Assembly: GCA_030611395.1 (NCBI GenBank)
Contig: JAUWPX010000067.1
Coordinates: forward strand, 1-7,263
DNA from: Bacteroidota bacterium
GTDB lineage: Bacteria > Bacteroidota > Bacteroidia > Bacteroidales > VadinHA17
DNA length: 7,263 nucleotides
Reading direction: 5' to 3'
Positions 1-5,936 of this stretch are shown piece by piece (positions within the stretch are counted from its first letter, which is position 1; each line of letters begins with the position of its first letter). The position numbers and the translations under genes are program-made. The notes under the pieces were generated by a model. That model made no database searches. It was given only the letters and a program-made list of their open reading frames with translations, and had not been told where the DNA came from.

Positions 1-953
1 GTATGCCTGTTTTGCCCTTCCTGTACATCAATATAATACCTGCCGTTTAAATCCTGAATATAAAAATAGTTCTTCAAAGCCCGTGATTTTTCGGGATACA
101 ATCCGATATTATATTGGCCATCAAAAAAATCGATATGTTCAATATATTCAGATTTATACCTTATACTTTTAATATCGAAATATCTGTATTCGTTACCGGC
201 AGGGAAAACATTTGTAGTCGGATCGCTGAATACCAGCATGTTGCTATTGAAGGTTGAGGGTTTCAGATCGGTTCTGGCATAATCCCATTTGTTATTCTGG
301 CATACAACTGCTTTAATCTGCTGATACGGGTCCCTGATATGATATGAATTCAGATCGATTGAAAAGCTGACTTCCTGTCCCTCGTTATATATTGCTGTTA
401 TAGATGGACGTTTTGCACTGGCGGTTATATTAACCAGTTTTTCGGAAACTGTAAACCTTTTTGTAAGAACAATCTTTTCAGGATCATAATCTTCGTACAC
501 CTTTATAATATAATTACCTGATATTCTGAATTGAATATTTTCGTTTGGAAATCCCAGTTGGTAGTTTACGTAATCGACGGTAGTATTAAACGAATAGTTA
601 AATTTTTCAATCTGGTTTTCCGGGAACCCGTCCATATATTCCGGAGGAGATAAATTTGAGGAATTCCATCCGGCGTCACAATGTTCGAATGTATATTGAT
701 AATTCCCTGTTCGCGATCCCAGTTCGTCAAAAATAAGCACCAGCTTTTCATTACTGTTCAGGTTCAGAATGGGGTAGGACAGGTCCCATCCTTTTTTATG
801 TAACAGAACAGTTTTTATCCCACTTTTAAAAATATGCCCTGAGTAGATCAGAGAATCCTGGCATGAAGCTTTTCCATGATAGAAAAAGATTATTAAAAGG
901 GATATTAAAAGAGTGAAATTATTCCTGTAGGTATTCAATGGTTTTCGGTTCAT
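1..953 (-). CDS. T9SS Plug-like protein (DUF5103 family), 3' end cut off by window edge
   Basis: An open frame runs from ATG (953-951) to the left edge without a stop, giving 317 codons; the C-terminus lies outside. The N-terminus looks like a Sec signal peptide: basic residues to about 10, a hydrophobic core at 13-25, and probable cleavage near Ala29-Cys31. A classic lipobox is not evident, because Lys precedes Ala-Ser-Cys. The mature part is rich in beta-type and aromatic residues. It carries stretches I recognise from the DUF5103/T9SS_plug family: FDELG (75-79), YTFEHCDAGW (87-96), SGNYIIKVYED (145-155) and NVFPAGNEYRYFDIKS (248-263). In Flavobacterium the Plug protein blocks the periplasmic opening of the SprA translocon when no substrate is engaged; the same role here is inferred from family membership. 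It is divergent from nqrA with a 179-bp gap. The start is supported by the signal peptide and by a good promoter match about 20 bp upstream. Family assignment is confident; exact function is less so. Confidence 0.85.
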   Translation of the reverse strand, partial: MNRKPLNTYRNNFTLLISLLIIFFYHGKASCQDSLIYSGHIFKSGIKTVLLHKKGWDLSYPILNLNSNEKLVLIFDELGSRTGNYQYTFEHCDAGWNSSNLSPPEYMDGFPENQIEKFNYSFNTTVDYVNYQLGFPNENIQFRISGNYIIKVYEDYDPEKIVLTKRFTVSEKLVNITASAKRPSITAIYNEGQEVSFSIDLNSYHIRDPYQQIKAVVCQNNKWDYARTDLKPSTFNSNMLVFSDPTTNVFPAGNEYRYFDIKSIRYKSEYIEHIDFFDGQYNIGLYPEKSRALKNYFYIQDLNGRYYIDVQEGQNRH

Positions 954-959
954 TTTAAA

Positions 960-1036
960 AAAAGATAAAAGACAAAAGTAAAAAGATAAAAACAAAGAGC
1001 AAAGAGCGAAGAACCAGAACTCGTAACCCGTAACAC
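960..1036. repeat. degenerate 7-bp-period repeat array
   Basis: Cut into sevens from 960, this stretch reads AAAAGAT, AAAAGAC, AAAAGTA, AAAAGAT, AAAAACA, AAGAGCA, AAGAGCG, AAGAACC, AGAACTC, GTAACCC, GTAACAC. Neighbouring units resemble one another and the consensus drifts along the array. The 7-bp period is clearest at 960-987, 995-1008 and 1023-1036. It starts 6 bp upstream of the Plug-like start codon and overlaps that gene's predicted promoter. The A-rich part could partly be low-complexity chance, but the perfect heptad arrays at the right end of the window make a shared origin plausible. Confidence 0.5.
973..1003 (-). promoter_or_regulatory. candidate Bacteroidota promoter for the Plug-like gene
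   Basis: On the - strand, TTTG (1003-1000) is followed after 19 bp by TACTTTTG (980-973). This is a full match to the Bacteroidota primary-sigma consensus TAnnTTTG at -7, with a TTTG element at -33. Transcription would start roughly 7 bp further on, leaving a leader of only about 10-15 nt before the ATG at 953. Both elements lie inside the heptad array, so the match could be fortuitous in A/T-rich repeats, but consensus and spacing both fit. Confidence 0.55.
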
Positions 1037-1071
1037 ATTAACAATTTTTATACCATTTTACTACCATTCCA

Positions 1072-1102
1072 ATTGCAGGAAATTAAAAATTGTCTATTTT
1101 TA
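1072..1102 (+). promoter_or_regulatory. candidate promoter of the nqr operon
   Basis: ATTG (1072-1075) is followed after 19 bp by TATTTTTA (1095-1102). The second element matches the Bacteroidota -7 consensus TAnnTTTG at every fixed position except the last. Initiation would fall near 1108-1110, giving an A-rich leader of about 25 nt before the nqrA ATG at 1133. No Shine-Dalgarno sequence is visible, as is usual in this phylum. The sequence is AT-rich, so chance matches are possible. Confidence 0.4.
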
Positions 1103-1132
1103 TGGAAAATTTTATAAAATCAAAACTATAAC

Positions 1133-2491
1133 ATGCCCAAGGTTATAAGAATTAAGAAGGGCCTGGATATAAAGCTTAAAGGGAAGCCTGAGAGGATCAT
1201 TATTCAGGCTGAACCTTCAGAGTTTTATGCAGTAAAACCACCCGATTTCCCAGGTCTGTCCCCATTGCCAAAATTATCTGTAATAATTGGATCTGAAGTA
1301 AAAACCGGATCTCCCTTATTTTATGATAAGAACAAGCCGGATATATTATTTACTTCGCCTGTTAGCGGAAAAGTTGTGGCTGTGAATCGGGGCGAAAGGA
1401 GAAGGATCCTTGAGGTGGTAATAGAGTCAGACAATAAAAATGAAGCTGTTACTTTTCAGAAAGGTGATCCTAAAACCATGAACAGGGAGGAGATTGTTAA
1501 TAATCTTCTGAAAAGTGGAGTGTGGCCTTTTATCAGGCAGCGACCTTTTCATATTATTGCTGATCCTAACGATGATCCCAGGGCAATCTTTATTTCAGGT
1601 TTTGATTCAGCACCGCTGGCACCTGATCTGGATTTTCTTCTTAACGGAGAAGAGGCTTCGTTTCAAACAGGAATAGATGTTTTGTCACAATTAACAGCAG
1701 GGAAGATACATATTGGTGTAAATGCTGTTTTTCCAACAGCTAAGGTTTTTTCTAAAACTGATGGTGTAGAATTACATAAATTCAGGGGCCCGCATCCGAC
1801 CGGGAATGTTGGGGTGCAGATCAATCATATTGATCCTGTGAAAAAAGGGGAAAAAGTATGGACCGTTAATGCTCAGGATGTAATTGTGATCGGAAAACTT
1901 TTTGAGAAAGGCGTTTTTAACCCAACCAGACTGGTGGCACTTACAGGCTCAGAGGTAAAAAATCCGAGATATTACAGAACCAAACTGGGTGCTTCTGTTA
2001 AGCCATTGCTTAAAGATAATGTGAAGGAGGGCAATAACCGGTATATCAGCGGGAATGTTCTTACCGGCAGTAAAATAAGCAAGGAAGGTTATATAGGTTT
2101 CTACGATTCACAGGTAACAGTAATACCGGAAGGTGATTCTTATGAGTTTTTAGGCTGGGCTTTACCGGGTTTGAAAAAATTCAGTGGTTCACGGACTTTC
2201 TTTTCATTTCTTCTTCCAAATAAAAAATATACACTGCATACAAATCTACAGGGTGGCAGAAGGGCTTTTGTATTAACCGGACAATATGAGAAGGTATTGC
2301 CTATGGATATTTATCCGCTGCAATTGCTTAAAGCTATTCTTGTTGAGGATATTGATCTTATGGAAAACCTTGGAATATATGAAGTGGCGGAAGAAGATTT
2401 TGCTTTGTGTGAATATGTTTGTACCTCAAAAACAGAGGTTCAGTCAATATTAAGAAACGGGTTTGAACTGATGCTAAAGGAGCTTGGATAA
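1133..2491 (+). CDS. nqrA: Na+-NQR subunit A
   Basis: NqrA is the peripheral, cytoplasm-facing subunit of Na+-NQR, related to RnfC, and has been implicated in quinone interaction. The product is 452 residues, close to the roughly 446 of Vibrio NqrA, so it looks full-length. The N-terminus (MPKVIRIKKGLDIKLKGKPE) is the typical NqrA opening and fixes the ATG start. A biotinyl/lipoyl-like segment follows, with SPVSGKVVAVNRGERR at about 75-90. The middle has the FRGPHPTGNVGVQINHIDP stretch (217-235). Near the C-terminus EEDFALCEYVC (420-430) is the family's conserved pair of cysteines. No membrane segments are seen. It is the first gene of the operon, about 25 nt behind the predicted transcription start. 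Confidence 0.97.
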   Translation: MPKVIRIKKGLDIKLKGKPERIIIQAEPSEFYAVKPPDFPGLSPLPKLSVIIGSEVKTGSPLFYDKNKPDILFTSPVSGKVVAVNRGERRRILEVVIESDNKNEAVTFQKGDPKTMNREEIVNNLLKSGVWPFIRQRPFHIIADPNDDPRAIFISGFDSAPLAPDLDFLLNGEEASFQTGIDVLSQLTAGKIHIGVNAVFPTAKVFSKTDGVELHKFRGPHPTGNVGVQINHIDPVKKGEKVWTVNAQDVIVIGKLFEKGVFNPTRLVALTGSEVKNPRYYRTKLGASVKPLLKDNVKEGNNRYISGNVLTGSKISKEGYIGFYDSQVTVIPEGDSYEFLGWALPGLKKFSGSRTFFSFLLPNKKYTLHTNLQGGRRAFVLTGQYEKVLPMDIYPLQLLKAILVEDIDLMENLGIYEVAEEDFALCEYVCTSKTEVQSILRNGFELMLKELG

Positions 2492-2548
2492 AAAATACTC
2501 TATATAATATTCTATTAATTGAACCAGGAAGCTGATAATCAAAATATA

Positions 2549-3703
2549 ATGAAGTCATTAAGAAAATTTGTTGATAAAATAAAGCCACACTTTTCGAAAG
2601 GTGGAAAACTTGCAAAGCTCCATTCTACTTTTGAAGCTTTTGAATCGTTTCTTTTTGTTCCAAACCGGGTAACAACGAAGGGAGCTCATATTCGCGATGC
2701 CCTTGATATGAAAAGGGCAATGAGTGTTGTTGTTGCAGCGGCTGTTCCGGCTCTTCTTTTTGGAATGTGGAATACAGGCTATCAGTATAATTTGTCTATT
2801 GGGATGGAGGCTACAATATGGGAGAATTTTGTAATCGGGTTTCTGAAAGTATTACCGATCATTGTTGTTTCCTATGTTGTCGGACTTGGAATTGAATTTG
2901 CAGTTGCCCAGATACGTGGACATGAAGTAAATGAAGGCTTTCTTGTTTCAGGTTTCTTAATCCCACTGGTTGTACCCGTGGATGTACCTTTATGGATGGT
3001 TGCCGTGGCAACCGCATTCTCTGTTATTATTGGCAAGGAGGTTTTTGGAGGTACGGGAATGAATATTCTGAACCCGGCGCTTACAGCACGGGCGTTCCTG
3101 TTTTTTGCTTACCCGGCATGGATGTCCGGGGATACTGTATGGATTCATGGGCTTAAAAGTGGAGAGGGCATTATAGATGGATTTTCAGGAGCCACTCCCC
3201 TGGCGAATGCTGCAGCAGGTTTGTTTGAAAATTTACCCTCAACCTGGGAAATGGTCCTTGGAACCATTCCGGGATCAGTTGGCGAGACTTCTGTTATAGC
3301 TATATTGATTGGAGCTGTTATACTTGTTGCAACCGGAATTGGAAGCTGGAAGATAATGTTCTCTATGACTGCCGGAGGACTTGTTATGGGATTGCTTTTT
3401 AATGCTTTTGCAGTAAATTCTTTTATGGAGATCCCTGCCTGGCATCACTTAATTATGGGAGGGTTTGCATTCGGTGCTGTATTTATGGCAACCGATCCGG
3501 TTACGGCAGCACAAACCGAACATGGTAAATGGATATATGGATTTTTAGCAGGATTTTTAGCTGTTCTGATCCGTGTTATTAACCCTGCATACCCTGAAGG
3601 TGTGATGCTTGCAATATTGTTGATGAATGTATTTGCTCCATTAATAGATCATTATGTCGTTGAGGCAAATATTAGGAAAAGAGTTAGAAGAGCGAAGAAT
3701 TAA
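2549..3703 (+). CDS. nqrB: Na+-NQR subunit B, covalent-FMN membrane subunit
   Basis: NqrB is the largest integral membrane subunit. It carries a covalent FMN, holds riboflavin, and belongs to the Na+ and quinone path; it is homologous to RnfD. From ATG 2549 it has 384 residues. The soluble N-terminus (MKSLRKFVDKIKPHF, then LHSTFEAFESFLFVP) is followed by about ten hydrophobic helices. The flavinylation motif DGFSGATPLA contains the acceptor Thr216, encoded by ACT at 3194-3196. KEVFGGTGMNILNPALTARAF (about 163-183) is the strongly conserved block before it. The frame also opens upstream at TTG 2519, adding ten polar residues. I prefer the ATG because related Bacteroidota NqrB proteins, as I remember them, begin MK.LR..LDKIKPHF and the ATG has an A-rich leader. 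The TTG start cannot be excluded. Confidence 0.95.
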   Translation: MKSLRKFVDKIKPHFSKGGKLAKLHSTFEAFESFLFVPNRVTTKGAHIRDALDMKRAMSVVVAAAVPALLFGMWNTGYQYNLSIGMEATIWENFVIGFLKVLPIIVVSYVVGLGIEFAVAQIRGHEVNEGFLVSGFLIPLVVPVDVPLWMVAVATAFSVIIGKEVFGGTGMNILNPALTARAFLFFAYPAWMSGDTVWIHGLKSGEGIIDGFSGATPLANAAAGLFENLPSTWEMVLGTIPGSVGETSVIAILIGAVILVATGIGSWKIMFSMTAGGLVMGLLFNAFAVNSFMEIPAWHHLIMGGFAFGAVFMATDPVTAAQTEHGKWIYGFLAGFLAVLIRVINPAYPEGVMLAILLMNVFAPLIDHYVVEANIRKRVRRAKN

Positions 3704-3743
3704 GATAAACAATATAAGAACATAAAATATTAAATATTATCAC

Positions 3744-4457
3744 ATGAAAAGTTTTAGTAATACATACATTTTTGTTTTCTCAACAATAATGGTTGTTATT
3801 GTTGCTGCTTTACTTAGTACGGCAGCAATGGTGCTTCAGCCATTACAGGAAAGAAATATTAAGATACAGAAAAAAAGGAATATCCTTTCTTCTATAAGAA
3901 TTGAAAATAATGCGAAAAATGCTGAAGAACTGTATGATAAATATATTTCAAACAGTTTTGTTATTAATGCTGAAACCGAAGAACAGGAATCCTTTAATGC
4001 TTTTGAGATTGAAATGGGGTTGCAAATGAAGAAAAGCCCTGAGCAGAGATCACTCCCGGTATTTATCAGCTCTCTTGATGACGGCACGAAAAAATATATT
4101 GTGCCTGTTCATGGCAAAGGTCTCTGGGGACCTATATACGGATTTGTGGCATTAAATGATGATTTTATAACATTATACGGAGCTGTTTTTAATCATGATG
4201 ATGAAACCCCCGGGTTAGGAGCTGAGATAGATACCGATTGGTTCGGAGCACAATTTGCAGACAAGAAAATATTTAATAAAAACATGAAATTTATTTCCAT
4301 TGACCTTGTAAAGGGTGGAGCGGATCCGGAAAGTTTAAATGAAGTTGATGCCATTTCAGGTGGCACACTTACAAGCGACGGGCTTGAAAAAATGCTGTAT
4401 GACTGCCTTAGCAGTTATCAAACCTATTTTAAAAACCAAATGAAAAATAACAAATGA
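3744..4457 (+). CDS. nqrC: Na+-NQR subunit C, covalent-FMN subunit
   Basis: NqrC has a single N-terminal membrane anchor and an extracytoplasmic FMN-binding domain; its covalent FMN relays electrons to NqrB. It is homologous to RnfG. The 237-residue product has one hydrophobic helix at about 9-32, a charged linker (37-60), then the FMN-bind domain. That domain includes GKGLWGPIYGFVAL (124-137), the HDDETPGLGAEI block (151-162) and the attachment site DAISGGTLTS (202-211). Thr208, codon ACA 4365-4367, is the expected FMN acceptor. The motif has Gly where the textbook SGAT has Ala. The ATG is preceded by an A/T-rich leader, and the 3' end overlaps nqrD by 4 bp, suggesting translational coupling. 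It is slightly shorter than Vibrio NqrC (about 257 residues), mainly in the linker region. Confidence 0.96.
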   Translation: MKSFSNTYIFVFSTIMVVIVAALLSTAAMVLQPLQERNIKIQKKRNILSSIRIENNAKNAEELYDKYISNSFVINAETEEQESFNAFEIEMGLQMKKSPEQRSLPVFISSLDDGTKKYIVPVHGKGLWGPIYGFVALNDDFITLYGAVFNHDDETPGLGAEIDTDWFGAQFADKKIFNKNMKFISIDLVKGGADPESLNEVDAISGGTLTSDGLEKMLYDCLSSYQTYFKNQMKNNK

Positions 4458-5101
4458 GCGACAGAGAACCATTATTTTCTTCGAAGAACATTAAACTTCT
4501 TACTAATCCTTTGAACGTTGATAATCCAATTACTGTTCAGGTGCTTGGAATATGTTCTGCACTGGCGATTACTGTTAAGCTTGAACCTTCGATTGTTATG
4601 GCTATATCAGTGATAGTTGTATTATCTGTATCTAACGTGGTTATTTCAGCACTTAGAAAAATGATACCTCCCCGAATCAGAATTATTGTGCAGCTTACAG
4701 TAATTGCAACAATGGTAATTCTGGTTGACCAGGTTCTGAAAGCATTTGCATACGATGTTAGTAAGCAACTATCGGTGTTTGTCGGATTGATAATTACTAA
4801 TTGTATAATTATGGGTCGTCTTGAAGCATTTGCCATGAGCAACAGTCCATGGACAGCCTTCCTGGATGGTATCGGTAATTCAATCGGTTATGGAGTGATA
4901 CTTATTATAGTCGGTTTCTTTCGTGAATTGCTTGGATCGGGAGAGATATTCGGATATCCGGTTTTTGAGAAGATTGGAATATATAATATTGGATATGAGA
5001 ATAATGGATTTATGATCCTGCCTCCAATGGCACTTATAATTATTGGTGTAATTATATGGGTGCAAAGGAGCAGAACTAAAGAGCTTATTGAGGAAAGTTG
5101 A
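4454..5101 (+). CDS. nqrD: Na+-NQR subunit D, membrane subunit
   Basis: NqrD is a six-helix membrane protein homologous to RnfE. It pairs with NqrE in inverted topology to form part of the Na+ channel and to hold an intramembrane iron centre. The 215-residue product has the polar N-terminus typical of the subunit, with KNIKLLTNPLNVDNPITVQVLGICSALA leading into helix 1. The two conserved cysteines are Cys34 (VLGICSALA) and Cys117 (IITNCIIMGRLEAFA), equivalent to Vibrio Cys29 and Cys112. The acidic residue in LDGIGNSIGYG (Asp138) matches a conserved Asp implicated in Na+ handling. The start codon lies inside the nqrC stop region (ATGA), which indicates translational coupling. A 133-bp spacer rich in repeats follows. 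Confidence 0.96.
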   Translation: MSDREPLFSSKNIKLLTNPLNVDNPITVQVLGICSALAITVKLEPSIVMAISVIVVLSVSNVVISALRKMIPPRIRIIVQLTVIATMVILVDQVLKAFAYDVSKQLSVFVGLIITNCIIMGRLEAFAMSNSPWTAFLDGIGNSIGYGVILIIVGFFRELLGSGEIFGYPVFEKIGIYNIGYENNGFMILPPMALIIIGVIIWVQRSRTKELIEES

Positions 5102-5115
5102 AGAAAGTTAAGTAG

Positions 5116-5142
5116 TTGAGTAAGGTGAGTAAGTTGAGTAAG
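5116..5142. repeat. 9-bp tandem repeat, three copies, behind nqrD
   Basis: TTGAGTAAG, GTGAGTAAG and TTGAGTAAG stand head to tail with one mismatch. A partly matching unit (TTAAGTAG, 5108-5115) precedes them. The array begins 14 bp after the nqrD stop codon. No coding or structural role is evident. Confidence 0.8.
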
Positions 5143-5158
5143 GAAGAGAGAAAATTAA

Positions 5159-5217
5159 CAAATTAACCACAGTGAAATATGCTCCGTTGTCGCATTTCAC
5201 GTGGCAAGCAAATTAAC
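5159..5217. repeat. imperfect hairpin bracketed by 9-bp direct repeats (nqrD-nqrE spacer)
   Basis: CCAC (5167-5170) pairs with GTGG (5201-5204), GTGAAAT (5172-5178) with ATTTCAC (5194-5200), and GC (5181-5182) with GC (5192-5193). That makes 13 base pairs with a one-base and a two-base bulge and a 9-nt loop. The direct repeat CAAATTAAC occurs at 5159-5167 and 5209-5217, so the 41 bp between could be a tiny insertion with a target duplication. Against this, ATTAAC motifs recur in the flanks anyway (5154-5159, 5223-5226 region). There is no U-tract after the stem, so it does not look like an intrinsic terminator. It may act on mRNA stability or processing within the operon. Confidence 0.55.
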
Positions 5218-5234
5218 ATATTAACTATTTACAT

Positions 5235-5852
5235 ATGGAAAACTTATTGAACATATTTGTTAAGTCGATTTTTATCGATAACATGGTTTTTGCCTATTTC
5301 CTTGGTATGTGTTCTTACCTGGCAGTTTCAAAAACTGTTAAAACATCTGTTGGTCTTGGAATAGCTGTAATATTCGTTTTAGTAATAACCGTTCCTGTTA
5401 ATTATCTTATTGAGAACTATCTTCTCAGTAAAGGAGCACTTGTCTGGATAAGCGAAGATTTTGCCAATGTTGATCTTAGCTTCCTTACCTTTATTATGTT
5501 TATTGCTGTTATTGCATCAATGGTACAGTTGGTTGAGATGGTGATTGAAAAGTTTTCGCCTGCATTATATACATCTCTTGGTATTTTTCTTCCGCTTATT
5601 GCAGTAAATTGTGCTATACTGGGAGGCTCGTTGTTTATGGTAGAAAGGGAATATCAAAATATCGGTGAAGCTACCGTTTTTGGTCTTGGTTCCGGTGTTG
5701 GTTGGTTGCTCGCAATCGTGGGTATTGCAGCTATCCGTGAAAAAATCAGGTATTCAAATGTGCCGGCGCCATTGCGCGGACTTGGAATTACATTTATTAT
5801 AACCGGACTGATGGGTATTGCTTTTATGAGTTTTATGGGAATTAAGATATAG
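5235..5852 (+). CDS. nqrE: Na+-NQR subunit E, membrane subunit
   Basis: NqrE is the six-helix partner of NqrD and homologue of RnfA. The two share an iron centre midway through the membrane and help form the Na+ pathway. The product has 205 residues (Vibrio about 198). The N-terminal stretch FIDNMVFAYFLGMCSYLAVSK (13-33) is diagnostic and carries Cys26. The second conserved cysteine is Cys126 in LPLIAVNCAILGGSLFM (119-135). Glu101 in QLVEMVIEKFSP corresponds to a conserved acidic residue implicated in Na+ uptake. The ATG at 5235 gives the standard N-terminus. Its distance from nqrD (133 bp) is unusual, because these two subunits must be made in equal amounts and their genes are usually close together. 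Confidence 0.96.
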   Translation: MENLLNIFVKSIFIDNMVFAYFLGMCSYLAVSKTVKTSVGLGIAVIFVLVITVPVNYLIENYLLSKGALVWISEDFANVDLSFLTFIMFIAVIASMVQLVEMVIEKFSPALYTSLGIFLPLIAVNCAILGGSLFMVEREYQNIGEATVFGLGSGVGWLLAIVGIAAIREKIRYSNVPAPLRGLGITFIITGLMGIAFMSFMGIKI

Positions 5853-5936
5853 AAGAAGTACTTAGAGTGCCTAAACAGATACATATTTAGCATAAAATTG
5901 AATTCATAAACAAACGTCAAATATTAAACAAACAAT

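Noticed and set aside
566..751. 61-codon open frame within the Plug-like gene on the same strand
   Set aside because: Out-of-frame shadow; the long frame around it has a signal peptide and family motifs.
2358..2615. Antisense open frame across the nqrA-nqrB junction
   Set aside because: Lies opposite conserved coding sequence, has no recognisable domain or promoter, and is a shadow of nqrA and nqrB.
4537..4842. 101-codon antisense frame inside nqrD
   Set aside because: Its hydrophobic, Ile/Thr-rich product is what the complement of membrane-helix codons yields; no initiation signals are seen.
5868..5891. CTAAA/TTTAG inverted repeat between nqrE and nqrF as a terminator
   Set aside because: Only 5 A/T-rich base pairs with a long loop and no U-tract; nqrF must be co-expressed, so a terminator here is unlikely.
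5853..5936. Internal promoter for nqrF
   Set aside because: I found no TAnnTTTG-like element with a properly spaced TTTG; the gap is A/T-rich leader only.
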